Shown piece after piece: positions 16,748 through 26,672 of a DNA stretch of 64,000 nt. The translations under genes were made by a program, and so were the position numbers. This stretch comes from Paenibacillus sp. YYML68. GTDB taxonomy: Bacteria > Bacillota > Bacilli > Paenibacillales > NBRC-103111. Each line of letters begins with the position of its first letter. Within the stretch, counting starts at the first letter, position 1. The DNA lies in NCBI RefSeq assembly GCF_027923405.1, contig NZ_BQYI01000001.1, positions 131,501 to 195,500 on the forward strand, in the 5' to 3' direction. Below the pieces are notes generated by a model. The model was given only the letters and a program-made list of their open reading frames with translations. It had not been told where the DNA came from and did not search any database.

Positions 16748-19700
16748 CTAACGGCTTACTACTACACTTACAGACTTACCGTTAGGTGCAATTGCAGTAA
16801 TTACGAACTCTTGAACTGTGCTGTCTACATTAGTGATTTGTCCGGTTTTAGCATTAACAGTAACGTTACCGTCATTACCAGGTACATTAACTGTGTAAAT
16901 CAAACCAAGAGCGAAGCTTGCAGTGTTAATGTCAGCATTCTCATACTTCACACCATACTGGTCAACAACTTTCAATTTAGTATCACCGTCTGTAAAGTAC
17001 TCATACGCAAAGGTCTTCGCAGCACTATAAGTGTTGCTAGTCTTACCTGCTGTAAGTGCTTCTACTACAATCGGGTCAGCCTTAACTGTAATTTGTTGAG
17101 TAAGGTTAACTGTCTCGCCTTTGTTAGTGTACACAACAGCGGATACTGTAGCTGTTCCAGCTTTGTTACCAATTACAAATCCATCTGTTCCAGAAGTAGC
17201 AACTTGAAGAACTTGTGGGTCAGAGGCTGTTACAGTCTCAATGAAGTGAGAAGGCAACTTAACAGTGTTACCTGCAGAGTCTTTAGCTACAACTTCAATC
17301 TTCTTGTCAAACAAACTGTTACCTGCAGTAAGGGCGTCATAAGTCGCAGCTGCTACGCTCAACTTATCCTTAGCAGCAAACAGATCTCCAACTGTCTTCA
17401 AGCTATAAGTCAGCTTAGTATCGGACTTAATTGACTCCATCGAGCGACTTACAGGAGAAGTATACTCTGAGAAGGAGCCACTGTTTACCTTGTTTTCTAC
17501 TGTAGCTTTAACAGTCACTTTTCCAACTTGACTGGCTGTTGTTGTCAGATCAAAGCCTTTGTTAAATTCATCAAACTTGCTGAAAGGGAAAATGTAAGTT
17601 GTTGTAGTGCCACTTGTAGTCGAAGTTACAACATCAGCATCTGTAGCACCATCCGAAACTACACCTTTCATAGTAGCACTTGTACCAGAACCAGTGTTTG
17701 TTACTTCAACTTTAACCCGATATTCAGAAACTTGACCGTTAGCACTAGTAATTGTTCTAGCAATATCTTTCAAATCTTTACCATACTGATCTTTAAGCTG
17801 GAATTCAATCTTGTCACTTGCTCCAAGAATTGCTTTTTCAGCAGGTGTAGTTTTCACACTAATCGATTGCGGAATGCGTGCAGGCTGAACTGGGATGCTC
17901 ACATTAACAAACGTGTTTGTTTGCGACTGATCAATTTGTCCAGAAAGGAACACTTGGCTGTTAGGTGTGTTAGTTGCAGTAAACGTCAACTTAACTTTAC
18001 CCTTGTCTGCACCTGTCTTAATAACTTCGGCAGTTCCGTTAGTTACTGTGAATTTCAGTCTGCTCGCATCGTCCGCAACTTCTTGTGCGGTCAGCTTGTT
18101 ACCGTTAGCGTCAAAAGCGTTCAGAGGAACTTTCACTTCTGTGTCACTCGCCGCAAGTGTAACTCCCGAGATATCAAACTCAAGCTTAGTTGCCAGGTTG
18201 CTTGCGCCTACGCTAAAGTTTGCAGTTGCGGAGGATGTGCCGCCATAAATATTAACTGTGTACTCAGCGCTCTTATCCATCTTGGAAGTCAACTTAATCT
18301 TAATTCTTGCGTTGTCGTTATCATCAAACATGTCAGCCGTCGACAAAGTGGAGTTTTGACCTGTCTTCACAACTTCCAAGTTTTTCTCATATGGAGTAAT
18401 CACCGGGTTAATATTGCTGATAGCAATTTCAGGTTCTGCACCTTCAAACTGCTTTCTTACAATTTCGTTTCCATACTGGTCATAAAGATTCAAGGCAATA
18501 GAGACAGTTTCATCGGCGCTCGCAAGACTCTTGCCGTTGTTCGAGTAAGACACTTTACCAGCTTCAATCTTGCTCAAAATTGCTACTGTGCCAACTTTAA
18601 AGTTCTTAGAAACAGTTACATTTGTGCTGTTCATGTACACTGTTACAGGAACCATACCGGAACCTTGGTTTGTTCCACCAGCATTCTTGATATCAGCTGT
18701 AATCAAGAATGTGCCATCTTCAAGCTTCTTGAAAATTGTTGGACTCTTACCGGAAACCAACGCTGTAAAATGGCTTGTTCCAAGTGATGTAGCCTCTCCG
18801 TATTGGTTAGCCGCTTTTACTCTGAAAGATGCGTTTGTGCTGTATGCAATTGTGTCGTTTGCATTTACAAAGTCAATTTTCGAAACTTTTTCATCTTCAG
18901 CTGTAAATGTAGCTGTAGTTTTTGCACCTTCCGTAAGACCAGTCACAGAAACGGTATACTCACCTGCATTGATTTTAGTAGCAGTCGTAAGAACTACGCT
19001 CTTCTTGTCCTCAGACCACTCTGTTTTGTCAACCGTTACAGCAACCGAACCTTTCTTCACTGTAAGTTCAGCTTTTTCAACTGCTTTGTTGAAAGTTGCC
19101 GTTACTTTGTAAACACCAGTTGCTTCAGCTTTCTCAAGGGAAACTGCACCAGCTGGCACGTATTGCTTCTCAGCAGCTGCGGAGCTCAGTACGAGCAGGT
19201 CGCGAGTTGCTGCAGTTGTGCCGCCGAACTTGCCGTCTTCACCGTTCTTCAGAAGGCCCTTCTCGACTGCTACTGCTACATAGCCTTTAGCCCAAGTCGA
19301 TACAGTTGTATCTGTTACGCCTGCGCTTGCTTTAGCAGCATCTTCCATGCCAAGACCGCGAACCAAGAATGCAGCAAGCTGCTCTTTCGTTACTTCGTCA
19401 GCTGGGCTGAATGTTGTAGCGGAAGTACCGTCAGTGATACCGGCTTTCTTAACAGCCTCGATGTAAGCAAGCGCATAGCCGTTAGCTGGATCTTCAGCTT
19501 TAACGTCTGCGAAGCTGGAAGTTTTCAGGGAAGCATCAACCTCAAGGTCAAAGATCAGTGCTGCAACTTTTGCGAATTGTGCACGGTTCATTTTGTCCTT
19601 CAAGCCGAAAGTCTTATCGGAAACTCCGTTGAACACGCCAGCAGAGATCATATCGTCAAAAATTGCTTTTTGCTCTGCGCTCAGGTCTTTCAGATCGTCG

Positions 19701-19804
19701 AAGTCTGCGGATGTTTTCTTTGCTTCTTCAGCACCGAATGCAACGGACGAAAACATCGAGAACGCCATAGCCAGGGACAAAATTGCGGATAAACTTTTTT
19801 TCAT
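16748..19804 (-). CDS. Major S-layer protein with three N-terminal SLH domains
   Basis: This 1018-residue exported protein begins with a typical signal peptide (MKKSLSAILSLAMAFSMFSS, cleavage near VAFGA). Three SLH domains (about 30-200) should bind the pyruvylated wall polymer made by the neighbouring csaB locus. The rest is a series of beta-sandwich, Ig-like repeats expected to form the lattice. Codons ending in T or A dominate and the gene is visibly more AT-rich than its neighbours, typical of very highly expressed genes. The ATG at 19804 follows GAGGAGGAG. A second in-frame ATG at 19897, with its own good ribosome-binding site, would add 31 residues. Confidence 0.92.
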   Translation of the reverse strand: MKKSLSAILSLAMAFSMFSSVAFGAEEAKKTSADFDDLKDLSAEQKAIFDDMISAGVFNGVSDKTFGLKDKMNRAQFAKVAALIFDLEVDASLKTSSFADVKAEDPANGYALAYIEAVKKAGITDGTSATTFSPADEVTKEQLAAFLVRGLGMEDAAKASAGVTDTTVSTWAKGYVAVAVEKGLLKNGEDGKFGGTTAATRDLLVLSSAAAEKQYVPAGAVSLEKAEATGVYKVTATFNKAVEKAELTVKKGSVAVTVDKTEWSEDKKSVVLTTATKINAGEYTVSVTGLTEGAKTTATFTAEDEKVSKIDFVNANDTIAYSTNASFRVKAANQYGEATSLGTSHFTALVSGKSPTIFKKLEDGTFLITADIKNAGGTNQGSGMVPVTVYMNSTNVTVSKNFKVGTVAILSKIEAGKVSYSNNGKSLASADETVSIALNLYDQYGNEIVRKQFEGAEPEIAISNINPVITPYEKNLEVVKTGQNSTLSTADMFDDNDNARIKIKLTSKMDKSAEYTVNIYGGTSSATANFSVGASNLATKLEFDISGVTLAASDTEVKVPLNAFDANGNKLTAQEVADDASRLKFTVTNGTAEVIKTGADKGKVKLTFTATNTPNSQVFLSGQIDQSQTNTFVNVSIPVQPARIPQSISVKTTPAEKAILGASDKIEFQLKDQYGKDLKDIARTITSANGQVSEYRVKVEVTNTGSGTSATMKGVVSDGATDADVVTSTTSGTTTTYIFPFSKFDEFNKGFDLTTTASQVGKVTVKATVENKVNSGSFSEYTSPVSRSMESIKSDTKLTYSLKTVGDLFAAKDKLSVAAATYDALTAGNSLFDKKIEVVAKDSAGNTVKLPSHFIETVTASDPQVLQVATSGTDGFVIGNKAGTATVSAVVYTNKGETVNLTQQITVKADPIVVEALTAGKTSNTYSAAKTFAYEYFTDGDTKLKVVDQYGVKYENADINTASFALGLIYTVNVPGNDGNVTVNAKTGQITNVDSTVQEFVITAIAPNGKSVSVVVSR

Positions 19805-19894
19805 AACCTTTTTTTCTCCTCCTCGAATATCTTTCGGGTTTTTAGTAGTTTCTTTATTAGACTTGCTAGTATTCATATAAGAGCTCGAATCCCC

Positions 19895-19915
19895 CATTAG
19901 CCGATTCACCCCCTT
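19895..19915 (-). promoter_or_regulatory. Upstream in-frame start and ribosome-binding site of the S-layer gene
   Basis: AAGGGGGTG (19907-19915) precedes an ATG (19895-19897) by 9 nt. The frame stays open for exactly 31 codons into the second start at 19804. Both sites are therefore plausible initiators of one gene, giving a long or a short signal peptide. Confidence 0.6.
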
Positions 19916-19952
19916 CCCAGAGTTGAGCGTGATTAACTTTAGCTTAGTTAAG

Positions 19953-19974
19953 TCTGCGATGTATAAATCGCAGA
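19953..19974 (-). other. Stable hairpin in the S-layer mRNA leader
   Basis: TCTGCGAT (19953-19960) and ATCGCAGA (19967-19974) form a perfect 8-bp stem with a 6-nt loop. It lies within the roughly 215-nt untranslated leader and has no U tract, so it is not a terminator. Stabilization of the message is a plausible role. Confidence 0.6.
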
Positions 19975-20024
19975 AACTAGTAAACAATAATCCGGTGAGC
20001 CTACCGACTCGCATGCCATTTAAC

Positions 20025-20053
20025 ATTATAACTGACATGCTAGCAAAGGTAAA
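20025..20053 (-). promoter_or_regulatory. Sigma-A promoter of the S-layer gene
   Basis: On the minus strand TTTACC (20048-20053) and a perfect TATAAT (20025-20030) are 17 nt apart. A start near 20018 gives a long leader. A second possible promoter (-10 TATACT about 20264) lies further upstream; S-layer genes often have tandem promoters. Confidence 0.65.
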
Positions 20054-20379
20054 GAGCAACTTTTGTAAAAACTATCCAAAGCTTTGCTCGTTTAACCTCT
20101 TGCCTTGCTGTTTCGTAGTATTAAACGCAAGGCGTTTCGAAAAGTTGCGCTCTTTGAGAAAAAGTTTTTAATTATTTTTCTCAAAGCTTCAATCTCTTAC
20201 TTTCTCTCGTAAGCGCCGGCTTGCTTCGTCTTTCAGTTCGCGTCGCTCGCTTACGAAACTTAGTATACCTCGCGTATATCAGTTTCGTCATCCATAAGTA
20301 TTTTCCATATGCAATACTAGTTGATATATGATTCATATACACCATCGTGAGCACATCGAGCCAGACTGCCTACAAGCAA
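20054..20379. other. Non-coding dyad-rich region upstream of the S-layer promoter
   Basis: About 325 bases without a gene. I see several inverted repeats: a 12-bp perfect pair, CTTTGAGAAAAA (20152-20163) with TTTTTCTCAAAG (20175-20186); an 8-bp pair at 20208-20215 and 20248-20255; AAACGC-AAG-GCGTTT at 20123-20137; and the 10-bp palindrome CAAAGCTTTG at 20077-20086. None has a convincing U tail in the minus direction. They may be regulator-binding sites or RNA structure from an upstream promoter. Confidence 0.5.
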
Positions 20380-20425
20380 AGAGGCTATTCCACGTCCGCG
20401 GCAAGCGCGAGCAGGAATAGCCTCT
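20380..20425 (-). terminator. Hairpin terminator after the giant SLH protein gene
   Basis: AGAGGCTATTCC (20380-20391) and GGAATAGCCTCT (20414-20425) form a perfect 12-bp stem with a 22-nt loop, 18 nt past the stop codon. The minus-strand tail (TTTGCTTGT) is only moderately U-rich, so termination may be partial. Confidence 0.65.
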
Positions 20426-20442
20426 ATTACGATAAGCTTAAC

Positions 20443-23400
20443 TTACTTCGGGAACTTGTTCTGCTGCTGCAGGACGCGATACGCGATCGTAGCTGCCTGC
20501 GCACGGGTAATATTCGAATTCGGATCGAATCGAACCGTCTGCTTATTTTGACCCTCAAGCAGATCATTCGGGATACCGTCCATCAGCTTCGCCTTAGCGA
20601 CCGCCTCAATAGCAGGCACGAACTCCGGATCGGTCATCGTGATACCGTCCGTGAATTGCTTCTGCAGCGAATCAGATGCTTTCTTGTAATCCGTCAGCAT
20701 CTTGAGGTTCGCCGCACGCGCGATAATAAGCGCCGCCTGTGCACGCGTAAGCGATTGATCATGTCCGAATAGATTGCCTGCTTGACCACGAATAATACCG
20801 GCTCTGGCCGCCGCCTCGATATGCTTGAAGTCATACAAGCCGAAGCCGCTTCGCAGGTCGCTTCCTCGCGGCACATCGATGAACATACCATTGTACGTAC
20901 GATCCCCTGAGTCTACACGTGTGTCGCGATTCTCAAGCGGTAGATCGAAGATGTTGACGATCATCTGTACGAATTCGCCGCGAGTAATGAACTCATCCGG
21001 CAGGAAGCGGTTAGGCTCGGTGTCCTTGCTCCGCATAATACCCTTCGAATACAGAGCTTCAATATACTGCTTAGCCCAGTGCTTGTTCGTAGCTGTATCC
21101 AGATCGCCGAAGCCATTATCCATGTACATGACCTGGAAGTAGCCGAACGAATCGACAGGGACAGTTATCGTGTTATTTTTCGTATCGATAACACCGCCAA
21201 TGTTACGCCACTCGCCATTCGGCCTCGAAGGTGTCAAGCTACCATTGAGGTTATCGAATACGTTGTACTGGAACACCGTTAAGTATCTCCACGCATCGTT
21301 ACGAATGACAGGATCATACTTCAAGGTCAGTTCACCCGGCTTACTCGGAACGACCAAGTAGTTAATATCACGGTTCTGGAACTGTCCGACGCTAGACACG
21401 ATATCCGAAGGCTCGGTAGGCAATCGACCGCCACCCTTCGTTAACGCTTGCGTATACAGTACCTCTTTGTCCGGATGAGAGTCCGGAATATTCTCAATCG
21501 TTCCAGCATCGATCCAGTACCGCTTACTCGCAGGACGGAAGCGTCCTGTCGTCTCGTTCAAGAAGTCCTTGAAGGCTGGCGTCTCCGTCTTCTCGACTCG
21601 ACCATCCACGGTGCTCGCTATAGCGAACAGCAGGCTGCGCTCAGCCGTAATGAACTTCTCATTGCGGTCATAGCGGATCAGCTTCGTATCCTTCGGGAAC
21701 GATAAATTAATCTCTCCATCGAACACCTTGAAGGAGCTGCCCATCTTCTTCTTATGCTGCAAGCCATCCATCGCTACGTTCGTATTATTCAGTACGATCG
21801 AGCCCGCCTGCTGGTTATCTCCGCGAACGACAGTGAACTTAATCTCATTCTTGCCGTTCTTCAGATCCATCACATCGAAGCGAAACAGTCCCGGATGCGC
21901 CTTCTGCTCCATCGCCTCTTCCTTGCCCACGAGTACCTTCGTCGCTCTCTCAGCATAGATCATCAGCGTCATGTAGTTCTTATTAATGTTCAGCTGTGTC
22001 TTGCCGTCCGAGTTCTTAATGAGAATGAGATCCTCGAACCCACTTGTATTATTAATCAATAGCGGGTCGATAATACGGTAAGGCTGCGGCTCACGCTTGA
22101 CCCGAATTTGCTGGCGAATCTCAGAGCCCGACTGCGCCTTCACTCGCAGGTTAAAAATAAACTCACCGTACGTATCGGACGGGAACGTATAATCGGTTAC
22201 CCTCACCTGATCGTACGAAGGGTCACCATTCGCAGGATTGATCTGCGTAATGACACTCGTAATGTTGGTCTCCGTCGACTTACCCGGCAGCTGTACCGTG
22301 ACATCGACCGTCGCGTTATGCGTCGTCGCTCCGTTCAGCACTCGACCGAGCAGGTTGATCTGGGTCGCCGTCGTAATATAACCTGTTGCATTTTTGACGA
22401 AGCGAGGATCGCTTACGTTGTAATCCAGGTCGAAGTGCGTAATCGTCGGTCCTGTATCTGCGATGATGTAGAATTCATAATTGAACGTCACTTCCTGATT
22501 ATTCACCTTCACCTTGAAGGAGAGCTGCTTCTTACCATCTCGATCCAGAATCCCTCTTGTTCCCGATGGGTCCGTTGGGTCAGGAATATTGAAGGCAGCG
22601 CCCTCTACCCGGAACTTCTCCGGATCTGTTGGATCAAAGGTTAGCACAATCGGCTGACCGTTCAACGTTGCTTCCATCGTCGCGGATGCCTTATTGATAA
22701 TACGTCCCGACATACAGATCTGTGTGCTACCGCAGCGCAGACGGTCCTTACCCGTGATCACCATACCGTTGTACACGTTATCGAGCAGCAGCAACGGCGC
22801 CGAAGCGATCTGCAGGTTGTAGGTCTTAATAGAAGCATACTGCGGGCTCGTACAGTCTGTATCCGCACAAGGTATGACCTCGAGCGTCGCGCCGCCATCC
22901 GGCAGCCCTTGAAGTACAATATCCGCCTCACCCGTATGCGTCGTCGGCACCGGATTCAAGATCGTAACCGGGTATACGCCGCCTGTATTCGGCGTTGACG
23001 TATCCTGGTCGTTGTACAGCTGACCGTTGATCCTCACCATAACAGCCTGTGAGTTATCCGTCATGACCTTCAGCCTGGCCGGGAACCTTGTAATCTGCGT
23101 GAAGCCGTTCGGCTTATTCAGCGCAACGGTCTTCGACCCGTCTACATACAGCTGCACATCGGAGTAGATGTACGGCTGATCCTTATCGACGAAGTCGAAG
23201 AAGAATTGCCGCTTAATCGTAGGCAGACGGTTGTCAATATCGGTGTACTGAATCTCAAAGATCTGATTCGCACTGCCTGTCGCGATCGGCAGCTGGATGC
23301 TCATGTCATGCACGGCGAACATATTCAACGCATCTGGAGTTACGCTGTAGAAGGTTTTATTCGCATTCCCTCCGTTGTTGAGCTGTCCACCATTGGCAGA

Positions 23401-24420
23401 GCCAAGATTCGTGAACGTATTATCCCAGAAGCTGTAACGAACCGTGTATTTACTCGCACTGCCCATAATGTACAGGTCTGCATAATCGTACTGATCGTAC
23501 ACGGTGCCCGTTACGGTCGATTTGAGCTTCAACCTGAGGTCCACATCATTCACGGTGTTCGTCTCAATCGTTGGACGATCGATAATATGAAGCGATGGAT
23601 TCTTTCTCGTAGGCTCCGGGTCCGGATTCGGCTCACTGAAGCCCAGCTGATCAATCATCACGTCATAAGGGAACGACCTGCCGTTATCGTACAGAAATCT
23701 GCGCGTCAACGAGTACGTATGATTGCCTTGTGTCGACACGAACGTCAGTTCGTTATTACCAGGCTCAAGCACCATATCGCTGATTCGGCCTGTGTTGAAA
23801 TAGAACGTGAAGCGGTTACGCGAAAAGCTTGCCGGATAATACGCCGTACCGTTCAAGTACATCGTAATCGCGTCAGCGTTAATCGCCGTACCCGTAATCG
23901 CCTCAAGCGTTCCCGATCTACTCACAACTCCGTTATCCAGAATCTGCTGATCGTTCAGCTTCAAGTCACTGATCGACATCGCCGCGGAGAAGTTCGCCCA
24001 GCCCGGCACCGACGTATAACCGAATGCATCATGCTTCAGCTCGATCTTGTTCAAGCCTTGGGATAGGAGCACGTTATTGAAAGTAATCTCACTGCCTACC
24101 TGTGTCGGCTTAATCGTCTTGTCTTCCGTTACCTTCAACGTCGTCGTGTTCGTAATGCGCATATAGATCCCTTGTACCTGGCTATCCGGGATGCCGGCAA
24201 TGTTAGCCGTGATCGAAACCGGATTCGTCGTGAAGGTGTCCACCGTATCGGTGCTGCTCGGCGCATCCACGTTCGGGGCAACCGTCGGTGATACGTTGTT
24301 CAAGTTCGAGATCGTAATGGATACGGCCGCCGCATCGGTAATGGGCGTCCACAGTGTCAGCAGCATCGCGATGATGAGTAATGCGGATGTCGCACGGTTG
24401 ACCATACGTTTCAAGATCAT
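20443..24420 (-). CDS. Giant secreted protein with three C-terminal SLH domains
   Basis: The 1325-residue product starts with a signal peptide (SALLIIAMLLTLWTPITDAAA, about 12-32). It then has roughly 1,080 residues of beta-rich, Ig-like repeats with no catalytic motif, including a short CADTDCTSP cysteine segment. It ends in three SLH domains (about 1130-1325: DLDTATNKHWAKQYIEALYS, RGSDLRSGFGLYDFKHIEAA, FVPAIEAVAKAKLMDGIP). It should be held on the cell surface by the pyruvylated wall polymer, beside the S-layer lattice. The ATG at 24420 follows AAGGAGGAG. It is a likely structural or adhesive surface protein. Confidence 0.88.
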   Translation of the reverse strand: MILKRMVNRATSALLIIAMLLTLWTPITDAAAVSITISNLNNVSPTVAPNVDAPSSTDTVDTFTTNPVSITANIAGIPDSQVQGIYMRITNTTTLKVTEDKTIKPTQVGSEITFNNVLLSQGLNKIELKHDAFGYTSVPGWANFSAAMSISDLKLNDQQILDNGVVSRSGTLEAITGTAINADAITMYLNGTAYYPASFSRNRFTFYFNTGRISDMVLEPGNNELTFVSTQGNHTYSLTRRFLYDNGRSFPYDVMIDQLGFSEPNPDPEPTRKNPSLHIIDRPTIETNTVNDVDLRLKLKSTVTGTVYDQYDYADLYIMGSASKYTVRYSFWDNTFTNLGSANGGQLNNGGNANKTFYSVTPDALNMFAVHDMSIQLPIATGSANQIFEIQYTDIDNRLPTIKRQFFFDFVDKDQPYIYSDVQLYVDGSKTVALNKPNGFTQITRFPARLKVMTDNSQAVMVRINGQLYNDQDTSTPNTGGVYPVTILNPVPTTHTGEADIVLQGLPDGGATLEVIPCADTDCTSPQYASIKTYNLQIASAPLLLLDNVYNGMVITGKDRLRCGSTQICMSGRIINKASATMEATLNGQPIVLTFDPTDPEKFRVEGAAFNIPDPTDPSGTRGILDRDGKKQLSFKVKVNNQEVTFNYEFYIIADTGPTITHFDLDYNVSDPRFVKNATGYITTATQINLLGRVLNGATTHNATVDVTVQLPGKSTETNITSVITQINPANGDPSYDQVRVTDYTFPSDTYGEFIFNLRVKAQSGSEIRQQIRVKREPQPYRIIDPLLINNTSGFEDLILIKNSDGKTQLNINKNYMTLMIYAERATKVLVGKEEAMEQKAHPGLFRFDVMDLKNGKNEIKFTVVRGDNQQAGSIVLNNTNVAMDGLQHKKKMGSSFKVFDGEINLSFPKDTKLIRYDRNEKFITAERSLLFAIASTVDGRVEKTETPAFKDFLNETTGRFRPASKRYWIDAGTIENIPDSHPDKEVLYTQALTKGGGRLPTEPSDIVSSVGQFQNRDINYLVVPSKPGELTLKYDPVIRNDAWRYLTVFQYNVFDNLNGSLTPSRPNGEWRNIGGVIDTKNNTITVPVDSFGYFQVMYMDNGFGDLDTATNKHWAKQYIEALYSKGIMRSKDTEPNRFLPDEFITRGEFVQMIVNIFDLPLENRDTRVDSGDRTYNGMFIDVPRGSDLRSGFGLYDFKHIEAAARAGIIRGQAGNLFGHDQSLTRAQAALIIARAANLKMLTDYKKASDSLQKQFTDGITMTDPEFVPAIEAVAKAKLMDGIPNDLLEGQNKQTVRFDPNSNITRAQAATIAYRVLQQQNKFPK

Positions 24421-24630
24421 ACTCCTCCTTGCTGTTATTTAGGTTTTGTGTCTTGTGTCCTACTCCTTATTCCGGTTACGCACATAGCTGACTTACAGGC
24501 TGCTTGTAACCCTCCTCCCCAGAGCTTTCTACCTATTTAGACACAAAAGCTATTCAAAAAGTTTCATATACTTCCTATATCGGTCGAGGCTGCTAAAAAG
24601 ATTAGAAATATCAAGCATCTTATTGAACGC

Positions 24631-24663
24631 AAAAAAATCCCAAAGCCGCGGGGCTGAGGGATT
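24631..24663 (-). terminator. Rho-independent terminator after tagO
   Basis: On the minus strand AATCCC...GGGATT closes a stem with an inner CAGCC/GGCT helix, followed by seven T residues (24631-24637 on the plus strand as A). It ends the wall-polymer transcript before the giant SLH gene. Confidence 0.85.
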
Positions 24664-24681
24664 CGTGATACCGATAGCACG

Positions 24682-25809
24682 TTAATTATTGCGTGATTTC
24701 GCGTTCGTCTGAACCGTCTTCATCCGAACCTTATGAATGAATTGCAGCACCGGCTTCTTCGTCTTGCTGATGATGCCGATCGTTTCGGCGCCCAGCACCA
24801 TAATGCAGAGCAGGATCGTGATTAGCACGAAGGCCGCCCACAGCGAGTCCTGCTGAGACAGGAACGATAGGAACACGGCTGATGTTCCGAACAACGCGGC
24901 TATACCATAGATAATCAGAACAGTGGTTCGATGGCTGAAGCCCATTTGCAACAGACAGTGATGCAGATGACTCTTATCCGCGACCGAGATCGGCAGATTG
25001 TTCACCCAGCGGCGCATGATCGCGAAGAACGTATCAGACAACGGCACACCAAGAATCATGATCGGCACAAGGAGCGATACGAGTGTCGCCTGCTTGAAGC
25101 CGAGTATCGACAAGGAGGCGAGTGTGAAGCCGAGGAACAACGCCCCGGAGTCGCCCATGAATATCTTAGCAGGGTGGAAGTTATAGAATAAAAATCCTCC
25201 GATACTGCCGAGCAGTATCGCGCATAGCAGCACAACCGTTACGTTCCCCATCAGCAGCGCGAGCACCAGCATCGTGCAGGTCGCAATACCGGATACGCCA
25301 GCTGACAAGCCGTCAAGACCGTCGATCAGGTTAATCGCATTGGTGACACCGACAATCCAGAAGATCGTAAGCGGCACCGCAAGCCACTCCAGCGATACGA
25401 CACCTTCGCCGAACGGTACGTTGACCAGATCAATGACGACGCCCGAGTAGACAACGACGCTCGCAGCTGCAACTTGTCCCAGCAGCTTCAGCTTCGGCGA
25501 CAAGTCGAAACGGTCGTCCAGCGCGCCGATCAGCACGACGATGGCTCCTCCGACCAGTAGGCCGAACACAACATCGGCTTTCAACGCATTCATAGCCGGC
25601 GATACGACGAAGTAGGCGGCCACGAAGGCGAAGAAGATCGCGAGTCCCCCTAACCGCGGCATGATGCGGCTATGTACTTTGCGATGATTCGGCGCATCGA
25701 CTGCGCCCACCCAAAAGGCAAAACGCTTAACCAGAGGCGTCATAAGCAGCGCGATAATTAAAGCCACAGCAAAACCGATGAAATATAAGCCATACATGTG
25801 TGTAGTCAC
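24682..25809 (-). CDS. tagO: Undecaprenyl-phosphate GlcNAc-1-phosphate transferase (TagO/WecA type)
   Basis: TagO starts wall-polymer synthesis by linking GlcNAc-1-phosphate to undecaprenyl phosphate on the inner membrane face. The 375-residue product has about ten or eleven hydrophobic helices and the family motifs: RKVHSRIMPRLGG (about 43-55), DDRFDLSPK (about 97), NAINLIDGLDGL (about 155-166), the MGDSGALFLG loop (about 217) and the HHCLLQMG segment (about 280). The ATG at 25809 begins a basic-hydrophobic N terminus. It lies downstream of the tagA-type gene and csaB in one direction, and fits synthesis of the secondary cell-wall polymer used by the S-layer. Confidence 0.93.
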   Translation of the reverse strand: MTTHMYGLYFIGFAVALIIALLMTPLVKRFAFWVGAVDAPNHRKVHSRIMPRLGGLAIFFAFVAAYFVVSPAMNALKADVVFGLLVGGAIVVLIGALDDRFDLSPKLKLLGQVAAASVVVYSGVVIDLVNVPFGEGVVSLEWLAVPLTIFWIVGVTNAINLIDGLDGLSAGVSGIATCTMLVLALLMGNVTVVLLCAILLGSIGGFLFYNFHPAKIFMGDSGALFLGFTLASLSILGFKQATLVSLLVPIMILGVPLSDTFFAIMRRWVNNLPISVADKSHLHHCLLQMGFSHRTTVLIIYGIAALFGTSAVFLSFLSQQDSLWAAFVLITILLCIMVLGAETIGIISKTKKPVLQFIHKVRMKTVQTNAKSRNN

Positions 25810-25925
25810 AACCCCTTTTTTCTATGAAGAACCGCTAAACAATCACATTATACTCCCGAGCACGCATAAACTCCATGCCCATTTCACGTGGATTTAGGCG
25901 ATTTTCAGGTTGTTTTCATAGCTTT

Positions 25926-26672
25926 TCAAGGTTTCTGCACAGTTTCCTTCTCACGGATCACTTTCACAGCGAATTTCGGCAAATCCAGCATTCTCTTATA
26001 CCGCCAAGGCTCCTGAATGAGACGATACAGCCATTCTGCCCGCAGCTTCTGGAACAGAACCGGGGCTCGCTTCAGCTTGCCCGACAATACGTCGAAGCTC
26101 CCGCCGACACCCATCATAATCGGTACGCCGAGCTGTTCCTTGTACTTCGCAATCCACGGCTCCTGTGTCGCGGCCGATCGCCCGACGAGCAGAATGTGCG
26201 GCTTCGCCTCGCGGATCGCTTCGATCACCTCCGCGTCCTGTGCTTCACCGAAGTAGCCGTCCCGGTGTCCTACTAGCTGCAGCGCCGGATATTGCTCCTT
26301 CAGCTTCTCAGCCGCCGCCGTAATAATCTCCTGCGAGGCGCCGACCATGTAGACACGCCAGCCCTTGACCTCACCGAGCCTCATCAGCTCGTGAAGAAGA
26401 TCGAAGCCAGCCACGCGCTCGGCTACCGGATTGCCGACATAGCTTGCCGCCCATACGACACCCGTCCCGTCCGGCACGATCAGCTCCGCCTTCTTCATCA
26501 TCGTCATGTACGACGGATCATTCAGCGCCGCCATGACCATGATCGGGTTCGCGGTGATGATCTGATGCGGCTTGCTGCCCGAATCGATCACATGCTCCAG
26601 ATACGATACGGTCTGCTTCATGCTCATCTTCGAGATGGGCACTCCGAATATGGATACAGTCGACACTTGCAC
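25926..26672 (-). CDS. tagA: WecG/TagA/CpsF family glycosyltransferase
   Basis: This family adds N-acetylmannosamine (or a similar sugar) to lipid-linked GlcNAc, the second step of wall-polymer linkage-unit synthesis. The 248-residue product has the family length and motifs: HQIITANPIMVMAAL (about 36-50), LIVPDGTGVVWAA (about 67-79), VYMVGASQEI, and PHILLVGRSAATQEPWIAK (about 162-180). The start codon at 26672 overlaps the last base of csaB, which indicates coupling. With tagO just downstream, it forms a two-enzyme start of polymer synthesis. Confidence 0.9.
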   Translation of the reverse strand: MQVSTVSIFGVPISKMSMKQTVSYLEHVIDSGSKPHQIITANPIMVMAALNDPSYMTMMKKAELIVPDGTGVVWAASYVGNPVAERVAGFDLLHELMRLGEVKGWRVYMVGASQEIITAAAEKLKEQYPALQLVGHRDGYFGEAQDAEVIEAIREAKPHILLVGRSAATQEPWIAKYKEQLGVPIMMGVGGSFDVLSGKLKRAPVLFQKLRAEWLYRLIQEPWRYKRMLDLPKFAVKVIREKETVQKP

